Positions 6,463-10,317 of a DNA stretch of 10,317 nucleotides are shown in pieces. Source of the stretch: JBBTYG01 sp964418085. GTDB taxonomy: Bacteria > Patescibacteriota > Minisyncoccia > UBA6257 > 2-01-FULL-56-20. Numbering within the stretch: position 1 is the stretch's first letter; each line of letters opens with the position of its first letter. Made by a program: the position numbers and the translations under genes. The notes below the pieces were generated by a model. It saw only the letters and a list, made by a program, of their open reading frames with translations. It did not search any database and had not been told where the DNA came from. Location: assembly GCA_964418085.1 (NCBI GenBank), contig CAYQKB010000038.1:1-10317 (forward strand). The letters run 5' to 3'.

Positions 6463-6471
6463 AGTATCGCA
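6463..6471 (-). promoter_or_regulatory. Extended -10 promoter of the PH-domain gene
   Basis: On the minus strand TGC-GATACT lies 7 bases before the ATG at 6455. The sequence around it, GATACTTAATGATATG, closely resembles TATACTTAATCTATG before the gene at 2109. No -35 match or Shine-Dalgarno site is seen. Confidence 0.45.
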
Positions 6472-6517
6472 TGAAAATTTCGGAGCTGCCACACCACCAC
6501 AATTTGGAACAATATTG

Positions 6518-6523
6518 TATACT
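6518..6523 (+). promoter_or_regulatory. -10 box of the 182-residue gene
   Basis: TATACT lies 6 bases before the ATG at 6530, again the leaderless layout. No -35 box is recognisable. It is divergent from the promoter at 6463-6471, with about 45 bases between the two -10 boxes. Confidence 0.45.
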
Positions 6524-6529
6524 TATGTC

Positions 6530-7078
6530 ATGCAAGGCAAGCATCCCTTCATTTATAAGGTACGGCGGGCAAAAAGTCGCCCGTTAACATATACCATTCA
6601 GGGCGAAAAAGAAACGCTCGGTTCTCTGACGCATCTCAATAGGCATGGAGCGACAACGCAGGCGCGCGTCGAAAATCGGACATTCTCATTTAAACGGAAA
6701 AAGATTTTTAAAAAAGATATTCATATCCATGAACACGCGGACGCGCTCCCGATTGCCCTTTTTGCCGGAGATTTACTTTCGCGGGGCTCGCTCAAGATAG
6801 ACAACGCCACCTATCGATGGGCTCCGACAAATAAGCTGATGACTTCGTGGGCATGGTATAACAATGAGGGCGAAGAAGTTCTCCGCGTGCGGCCGCAGCT
6901 TCATTTTTTCAATCCGCGCGCAGAAATACGAGCAGAGCACCCTCTCTCGAGCGACACGGAAAAACTTCTTGCGCTTCTCGGTTGGCATCTCACGCTCCTC
7001 GGCCACCAGGATCCCGGCTCACACCTCCTTGCATCATTTGAAATTTATTTTGGTACGAGAGCGAGGGTGGGAGTTTAA
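6530..7078 (+). CDS. Hypothetical protein, mostly beta, unrecognised
   Basis: A 182-residue protein without membrane helix, signal peptide or cysteine motif. Alternating polar and hydrophobic stretches suggest a beta-rich fold. Segments such as NRTFSFKRKKIFKKDIHIHE, a central TYRWAP...SWAWYNNEGEEVLRVRP, and a hydrophobic helix near the end (KLLALLGWHLTLLGH) loosely recall tubby/LURP-one-like proteins, but I would not call it from this alone. The start at ATG 6530 follows a -10 box by 6 bases; an in-frame TTG at 6515 lies upstream of the box and is less likely. It is divergent from the PH-domain gene and 83 bases upstream of obg. Function unknown. Confidence 0.6.
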   Translation: MQGKHPFIYKVRRAKSRPLTYTIQGEKETLGSLTHLNRHGATTQARVENRTFSFKRKKIFKKDIHIHEHADALPIALFAGDLLSRGSLKIDNATYRWAPTNKLMTSWAWYNNEGEEVLRVRPQLHFFNPRAEIRAEHPLSSDTEKLLALLGWHLTLLGHQDPGSHLLASFEIYFGTRARVGV

Positions 7079-7101
7079 AAACATCCGACTTCGGACAACT
7101 C

Positions 7102-7116
7102 CTTGTGCCGCACAAG
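7102..7116. other. Small perfect hairpin upstream of obg
   Basis: CTTGTG (7102-7107) pairs with CACAAG (7111-7116) around CCG. It lies between the hypothetical gene and the obg promoter and lacks a T-run, so it is a poor terminator. A regulatory or chance origin cannot be separated. Confidence 0.35.
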
Positions 7117-7122
7117 ATTTGC

Positions 7123-7156
7123 TTGTATCGCGACCGAAGATATTTTAAGATAGGGG
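7123..7156 (+). promoter_or_regulatory. Candidate obg promoter and ribosome-binding site
   Basis: TTGTAT (7123-7128), 17 bases and TAAGAT (7146-7151) make a moderate promoter. AGGGG (7152-7156) ends 5 bases before the ATG at 7162 and could be a Shine-Dalgarno site. A start of transcription near 7158 would exclude that site from the mRNA, so only one of the two readings can be right for a given transcript. Confidence 0.4.
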
Positions 7157-7161
7157 TCTCC

Positions 7162-8148
7162 ATGCTTATAGACAACGTCACAATTAAAGTGTCCGCCGGA
7201 AAAGGCGGCGACGGAGCCGTTGCGTTCAGTAAAATCATGATGACACTCGGCCCAACGGGCGCGACGGGCGGCACGGGAGCGAGCGTCTACCTCGAAGCGG
7301 TTGCCGATCTCGGCGCACTTCGGCGCTTCCGGACAAAAAAAGTTTTTGCGGCGGAGAACGGGCGAGACGGGCGCGGTTCGTTTCGCGATGGACATCGGGG
7401 AGAAGATCTTATACTTCCCGTTCCCCGCGGCACGGTTGTGCATAATCTCACCAAGAAAACCGACCACGAACTCACCGCGCTTGGCGAGCGGCTACTTGTC
7501 GCGGAAGGCGGCAACGGCGGAAAGGGAAATTACCATTATCGGTCTTCAATCAACACGTCTCCCACAAAATTCCAGCGCGGACTCCCCGGAGAAGCATGCA
7601 CGCTGGAACTTGAACTCAAACTTATTGCGGACGTCGGGCTTATCGGATTGCCGAACATCGGGAAGTCGAGTTTTTTGAATTATGTCACGAACGCGCAAAG
7701 CCGCGTCGCGAACTATGCATTTACCACGCTCGAGCCGCATCTCGGCGTCTACGAAGGTCTTGTTCTCGCCGACATCCCCGGACTTATTGAGGGCGCATCA
7801 TCGGGCAAAGGACTCGGAATCAAATTTCTGCGCCACACCGAGCGCACGCGGATTCTTTTTCACTTCATTGACGCATCGGCGGTTGACCCGATGCAGGACT
7901 ATAAAACCATACGAAATGAACTTGGAGCATATAACCCCGTCCTTCTCGAAAAACAGGAATATATAATCGTTTCAAGGACGGATATGACAAGTCCGGAACG
8001 CACGCGCGAAATCATACAGTCGCTCGCGCCTCTCAAAAAAGAAATTCTCCCGATTTCAATCAATGATAAAAAACAGATGACCGAAGCGCGGAAACTGCTC
8101 GATACAATTGCACAGAGTATTACCGTGAAGAAAGAAGCGGCTCGATAA
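7162..8148 (+). CDS. obg: GTPase Obg (CgtA)
   Basis: Obg is a GTPase involved in large-subunit ribosome assembly and the stress response. The 328 residues comprise the glycine-rich Obg fold (about 1-156) and the G domain (about 157-320), without a C-terminal OCT domain. G1 is GLPNIGKSS (162-170), G2 lies in YAFTTLEPHLGV, and G3 is DIPGLIEG (204-211). G4, normally NKxD, reads SRTD (271-274), and the G5 region SIN (299-301) lacks the usual SA. The glycine loop is also unusual, LGPTGATGGTGASV in place of the GGPDGGDGG type. The ATG at 7162 gives the family N-terminus (MLIDNVTIKVSAG); an upstream GTG at 7105 would add an unrelated 19 residues. DUF167 follows after 11 bases. Confidence 0.95.
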   Translation: MLIDNVTIKVSAGKGGDGAVAFSKIMMTLGPTGATGGTGASVYLEAVADLGALRRFRTKKVFAAENGRDGRGSFRDGHRGEDLILPVPRGTVVHNLTKKTDHELTALGERLLVAEGGNGGKGNYHYRSSINTSPTKFQRGLPGEACTLELELKLIADVGLIGLPNIGKSSFLNYVTNAQSRVANYAFTTLEPHLGVYEGLVLADIPGLIEGASSGKGLGIKFLRHTERTRILFHFIDASAVDPMQDYKTIRNELGAYNPVLLEKQEYIIVSRTDMTSPERTREIIQSLAPLKKEILPISINDKKQMTEARKLLDTIAQSITVKKEAAR

Positions 8149-8159
8149 CCCAATCATAT

Positions 8160-8387
8160 ATGGAAAAGAAAATTATTTTTGTGCACGCGAAACCAAAAGC
8201 GCGGAAAAATGAAATCGTGGCGCTCGATGATACACATTTTGAAATCTCAGTCACTGAGCCGGCGCAAAAAGACCGCGCAAATATTGCCGTACTCGAAGCG
8301 CTTGGAGAACATCTCGGAATTTCTTTTTATAATCTCCGATTGGTTTCCGGCAGAACCTCGCGGAACAAAGTTATTGAAATAAAATAA
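8160..8387 (+). CDS. DUF167/YggU family protein
   Basis: A 75-residue protein of the UPF0235 (YggU) family. The family pattern is clear: VHAKPKARKNEIV near the start, ISVTEPAQKDRANIAVLEAL in the middle (the usual aP-x-(K/D)-x-AN motif), and LRLVSGRTSRNKVIEI at the end. Its biochemical role is unknown; it is a small alpha/beta domain without catalytic residues that I could name. It starts 11 bases after the obg stop with no Shine-Dalgarno site, so it is probably the second gene of the obg transcript. Confidence 0.88.
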   Translation: MEKKIIFVHAKPKARKNEIVALDDTHFEISVTEPAQKDRANIAVLEALGEHLGISFYNLRLVSGRTSRNKVIEIK

Positions 8388-8472
8388 ATTACGGCGCCGC
8401 GTTTTGGTAACGGGCATGCCGTCAGCTTCCTCCTTCTTGAGCGAGTGAAGCCCGACTGATCCTCGATCTACA

Positions 8473-8497
8473 TAACCGCACGCTATGCGTGCGGTTA
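8473..8497. terminator. Hairpin between convergent genes
   Basis: A perfect 11-bp GC-rich stem, TAACCGCACGC (8473-8483) and GCGTGCGGTTA (8487-8497), with loop TAT. It lies just before the pyrH stop (minus) and about 85 bases after DUF167. Neither side has a real T-run (GCTTATT on the plus side), so it may be a weak bidirectional terminator or an RNA-end stabiliser. The remaining gap 8388-8472 shows only short dyads. Confidence 0.5.
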
Positions 8498-8499
8498 GC

Positions 8500-9219
8500 T
8501 TATTGTCCCGAAACCAGCGTGCCGATGTCTTCGCCTTTTACAATCTTTTTAATATTCCCTTTCGTAAGTAAATCGAAGACGCGGATCGGAAGATGATGAT
8601 CCATCGCGAGCGAGATCGCTGCGTTGTCCATAATGTTTATATTTTTATTCTTAATCGCATTCAAGTGGGAAATCTTTTTTATTTTTTTCACATCCTTGAA
8701 CTTCTGCGGGTCCTTTGTATACACGCCGTCCACCTTCGTCGCCTTGAGCACCACTTCGCAATCAAGCTCGAGCGCGGCCGAGACCGCTGCAGTGTCGGTG
8801 GTCACGAATGGATTACCAGTCCCACCGCCGATGATAACGACCCGTCCTTTTTCGAGATGCCGGAGTGCGCGGCGGCGAATATAGGGCTCAGCAACGGTTT
8901 TGACTTCAACCCGCGAAAGCAGACGTGCCGGCTGGCTGTAGTGCTCCAAAATATCCACGAGCGCCATACCATTCAAGAGTGTGGCGAGCATGCCCATATA
9001 ATCGGCCGTCGCGCGCTCGATCATCTTTTCGTGAGACGCAAGCGCGGCGCCCCGCAGGAAGTTGCCGCCGCCCACAACAATAACAATCTGCGTCTGGGTT
9101 TCTGCGACAGCCTCCTTAATTTCTTTAGCAAGGCCGTCAATAAATTTGGTATCAATACCAAATGAGTTCTTGCCGGCAAACTGCTCGCCGGAAAGCTTTA
9201 AGAGTATTCGCTTATACAT
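8500..9219 (-). CDS. pyrH: UMP kinase
   Basis: PyrH is the bacterial hexameric UMP kinase of the amino acid kinase fold; it converts UMP to UDP with ATP in pyrimidine nucleotide synthesis. The 239 residues show KLSGE (8-12), the GGGN loop (50-53), the FLRG segment (54-57), IIGGGTGNPFVTTDTAA (129-145) for UMP binding, and KATKVDGVYTKDP (159-171) for the nucleotide. Length and motifs are normal. The ATG at 9219 gives the family start MYKRILLKLSGE. It is transcribed away from the tRNA-Leu/rnj unit and toward obg-DUF167. The usual partners tsf and frr are not in the window. Confidence 0.96.
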   Translation of the reverse strand: MYKRILLKLSGEQFAGKNSFGIDTKFIDGLAKEIKEAVAETQTQIVIVVGGGNFLRGAALASHEKMIERATADYMGMLATLLNGMALVDILEHYSQPARLLSRVEVKTVAEPYIRRRALRHLEKGRVVIIGGGTGNPFVTTDTAAVSAALELDCEVVLKATKVDGVYTKDPQKFKDVKKIKKISHLNAIKNKNINIMDNAAISLAMDHHLPIRVFDLLTKGNIKKIVKGEDIGTLVSGQ

Positions 9220-9227
9220 TGGTTTCT

Positions 9228-9255
9228 ATTATCGCAGGTTTTTAGGGTTCGGCAA
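9228..9255 (-). promoter_or_regulatory. pyrH promoter, leaderless layout
   Basis: On the minus strand TTGCCG (9250-9255), 16 bases and GATAAT (9228-9233) form a fair sigma70-type promoter whose -10 box lies 8 bases before the ATG. No Shine-Dalgarno site is present, which agrees with a leaderless mRNA. Confidence 0.55.
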
Positions 9256-9265
9256 CACAAGGGGC

Positions 9266-9300
9266 TTGACCCTCCCGATATGATCTGCTACAATGCAGAT
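9266..9300 (+). promoter_or_regulatory. Strong promoter upstream of tRNA-Leu, with dyad on the -10
   Basis: TTGACC (9266-9271), exactly 17 bases, and TACAAT (9289-9294) form the best promoter in the window. The -10 box is the centre of a perfect dyad, ATCTGC-TACAAT-GCAGAT (9283-9300), which could be an operator. Transcription would begin near 9301 and run 150 bases before the tRNA. Confidence 0.7.
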
Positions 9301-9451
9301 ACTATAAGAAACTATCTCCTTCCGAATAATTCCTCGATGAAGAACAGAAAAAGGAAAACAGCGTTTTGGACATAAGGTTCTTTTGGTTTGCCGCGGTGGC
9401 GCCCGCCCGACTGAACGATATCAGTCATTCGGGCGGGGAACTGGCAGATCT
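9301..9451 (+). other. Long structured leader of the tRNA-Leu transcript
   Basis: Two folds are visible. In the first, AAGAAC (9340-9345) pairs with GTTCTT (9377-9382) around an inner AAAAC-AGC-GTTTT hairpin (9355-9367). The second is a strong GC stem, CCCGCCCGA (9402-9410) with TCGGGCGGG (9429-9437), prolonged by CTGA (9411-9414) with TCAG (9421-9424). Neither is followed by a T-run. Such a long leader is unusual for a tRNA gene. The GC stem, 14 bases before the tRNA, may guide 5' processing or be an unrelated element. Confidence 0.4.
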
Positions 9452-9533
9452 GGGCAGGTGGTGAAATTGGCAGACACGTACGGTTCAGGGCCGTATGCCG
9501 AAAGGCGTGAGGGTTCAAGTCCCTCCCTGCCCA
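9452..9533 (+). tRNA. tRNA-Leu (anticodon CAG)
   Basis: An 82-base class II tRNA. The acceptor stem is GGGCAGG (9452-9458) with CCTGCCC (9526-9532) and discriminator A9533. The anticodon stem is TACGG/CCGTA (9479-9483, 9491-9495) with loop TTCAGGG, giving anticodon CAG at 9486-9488, which reads the leucine codon CTG. The long variable arm TGCCGAAAGGCG is the leucine type, and the T arm is GAGGG-TTCAAGT-CCCTC (9509-9525). The 3' CCA is not encoded (the gene is followed by CAGG), so it must be added by the CCA enzyme. Confidence 0.96.
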
Positions 9534-9614
9534 CAGGAAAAGCATAAAATAAGCAAGCAAAAGTCGAATTAGAAAAAATAATACACAAGAAGGACTTGAA
9601 CGGGAAAGGGGTCG

Positions 9615-9689
9615 GGAAAACGATAGTTTTCCGGTGGCGGAAGTCTTGAAACCGAGAGGTTTTAAAAAATTTTACTTTAGTAAAATTTT
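9615..9689 (+). ncRNA. Candidate structured RNA: three tandem tetraloop hairpins
   Basis: Three consecutive hairpins each have a 4-base loop. They are GGAAAAC-GATA-GTTTTCC (9615-9632), TTGAAACC-GAGA-GGTTTTAA (9646-9665, one G-U pair, GNRA-type loop), and AAAATTTTAC-TTTA-GTAAAATTTT (9666-9689, 10 bp). The second and third abut, so they could stack. The region lies between tRNA-Leu and rnj, has no credible ORF, and could be a small RNA, part of the rnj leader, or a weak terminator (third hairpin). It matches no family that I can name. Confidence 0.35.
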
Positions 9690-9715
9690 GTTCAACTCTC
9701 TCCCGCGGCACGTAT

Positions 9716-9744
9716 TTGCAGAGAAGAATCAATATAAATATTGT
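9716..9744 (+). promoter_or_regulatory. Possible second promoter for rnj
   Basis: TTGCAG (9716-9721), 17 bases and TATTGT (9739-9744) give 4 of 6 matches in each box. It would start transcription near 9751, just before the 16-codon ORF. It is weaker than the promoter at 9266. Confidence 0.3.
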
Positions 9745-9770
9745 TAGTTAAAAAAGGTATAGAAGGAAGC

Positions 9771-9821
9771 ATGTTCGTAGAAATTTTAAAGACAGCCAAA
9801 AAGGCTGGAAAGTCGAACTAG
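9771..9821 (+). CDS. 16-codon ORF in the rnj leader
   Basis: ATG at 9771 (peptide MFVEILKTAKKAGKSN) is preceded by AGAAGGA (9761-9767), one of the few purine-rich sites in the window that could act as a ribosome-binding site. The ORF contains a perfect CAGCC-AAAAA-GGCTG hairpin (9793-9807). It ends 41 bases before the rnj ATG and in another frame. It may be a regulatory leader peptide or chance. Confidence 0.25.
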   Translation: MFVEILKTAKKAGKSN

Positions 9822-9862
9822 AAGTTCTCGCAGCAGCACAGTAAAAAATAAAAATACATATT

Positions 9863-10317
9863 ATGGTAAAAAAACCAGTTCCATTAAATCAGCCGGAACG
9901 CCCGAGGATAAAACCGCCTGCGGTGAGGCGATTCGAACCGCTGGCGATTCCAAGACGGGTTGCTTCTCCGACTTCCCCAGTTTCCACAGAGCCGCGCCGT
10001 AGCGCGCCGCGAGCGCGCAGAAGCGAACCCGCTCATAAGCCGCAACCACATCGCGCAGAGATCACACCGAAAAGAAAAATAGAAAGTGCAATCGAAGAGG
10101 GGGGAATTGTGCCGCTCAGGTTCGTTCCGCTGGGCGGACTCGAGGAGGTCGGCCGGAATTCGATGTTCTATGAATATAAAAATGAAATAGTCATTATAGA
10201 TCTCGGACTTCAATTCCCTGAAGAAGAAACGCCGGGGATAGACTACATCATTCCGAACGTAACGTACCTCGAAAAGAAAAAACAGAATATTCAGGCGGTG
10301 ATACTCACGCACGCCCA
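9863..10317 (+). CDS. rnj: Ribonuclease J, N-terminal part (cut by window edge)
   Basis: RNase J is a metallo-beta-lactamase/beta-CASP ribonuclease that degrades and matures RNA with 5'-exo and endonuclease activity. Only the first 151 codons are in the window. Family landmarks start at about residue 84: PLRFVPLGGLEEVGRNSMF, then IVIIDLGLQFPEEETPGIDYIIP, and VILTHA, the beginning of the metal-binding HxHxDH motif, where the window ends. The first 83 residues are an added basic, proline- and arginine-rich segment without hydrophobic core, probably disordered and perhaps RNA-binding. No Shine-Dalgarno site precedes the ATG at 9863. The gene lies downstream of tRNA-Leu on the same strand and may share its transcript. 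Confidence 0.93.
   Translation, partial: MVKKPVPLNQPERPRIKPPAVRRFEPLAIPRRVASPTSPVSTEPRRSAPRARRSEPAHKPQPHRAEITPKRKIESAIEEGGIVPLRFVPLGGLEEVGRNSMFYEYKNEIVIIDLGLQFPEEETPGIDYIIPNVTYLEKKKQNIQAVILTHA

Noticed and set aside
6456..6512. TTG start adding 19 residues to the PH-domain protein
   Set aside because: It reads through the extended -10 box and would put two divergent start codons 2 bases apart.
7105..7161. GTG start adding 19 residues to Obg
   Set aside because: Obg proteins begin at the position of ATG 7162 (MLIDNVTIKV), and the extra residues are not Obg-like.
9337..9375. 12-codon ORF (MKNRKRKTAFWT) in the tRNA-Leu leader
   Set aside because: No ribosome-binding site, very short, and it contains no leucine codons, so it does not make a leucine attenuator.
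9312..9732. Two minus-strand ORFs over the tRNA-Leu region
   Set aside because: They contain the well-known spurious peptide obtained by translating a tRNA in antisense (GLEPSRLSAYGPEP type). The tRNA explains the conservation.
9540..9862. tmRNA, RNase P RNA or SRP RNA between tRNA-Leu and rnj
   Set aside because: I looked for the tmRNA ends and tag ORF and for the conserved cores of the other two RNAs and found none.
1..10317. CRISPR array or phage genes
   Set aside because: No regularly spaced repeats are present, and the one holin-family protein sits in an operon with secG without any phage neighbours.

Overview
This window looks like part of a small bacterial genome of the Candidate Phyla Radiation (Patescibacteria, Parcubacteria-like). 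The assignment is inference. It rests on the compact gene order, the trimmed enzymes (a lone flavokinase domain, a 328-residue Obg without a C-terminal extension), the lack of Shine-Dalgarno sites before most genes, promoters whose -10 box lies only 6-8 bases before the start codon (leaderless layout), a tRNA gene without encoded CCA, and the gene mix. No marker in the window fixes the lineage.

Layout. 1-232 is non-coding, with a bidirectional terminator and an AT-rich inverted repeat. 233-1912 (minus) is a PilB/GspE-type pilus or secretion ATPase. 1905-2036 holds the most striking feature: a 118-bp segment bounded by perfect 13-bp inverted repeats and flanked by 6-bp direct repeats that duplicate the pilB start codon. 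Inside it are a terminator-like hairpin and a strong promoter pointing away from pilB. 2109-2720 (plus) encodes a YvlD-type membrane protein and SecG. 2783-4450 is a membrane-anchored peptide-type substrate-binding protein. 4538-5805 is a coupled pair, a DMT/EamA transporter and a monofunctional riboflavin kinase, behind a promoter containing a dyad. 5859-6455 (minus) is a bacterial PH-domain membrane protein, divergent from an unrecognised 182-residue protein (6530-7078). 7162-8387 encodes Obg GTPase and a DUF167 protein. 8500-9219 (minus) is UMP kinase. 9266-10317 (plus) runs from a strong promoter through tRNA-Leu(CAG) and an unexplained hairpin-rich stretch into the start of RNase J, cut by the window edge.

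How the genes fit together. Most are housekeeping: protein export (SecG), ribosome assembly (Obg), pyrimidine nucleotide synthesis (PyrH), RNA decay (RNase J). The accessory functions concern the surface and uptake: pilus ATPase, binding protein, and a likely vitamin-salvage pair in which the transporter may bring in riboflavin and the kinase traps it as FMN.

Best candidates for something new are the element at the pilB start (MITE-like insertion or invertible promoter), the transporter-flavokinase unit with its operator-like dyad, and the structured region between tRNA-Leu and rnj.
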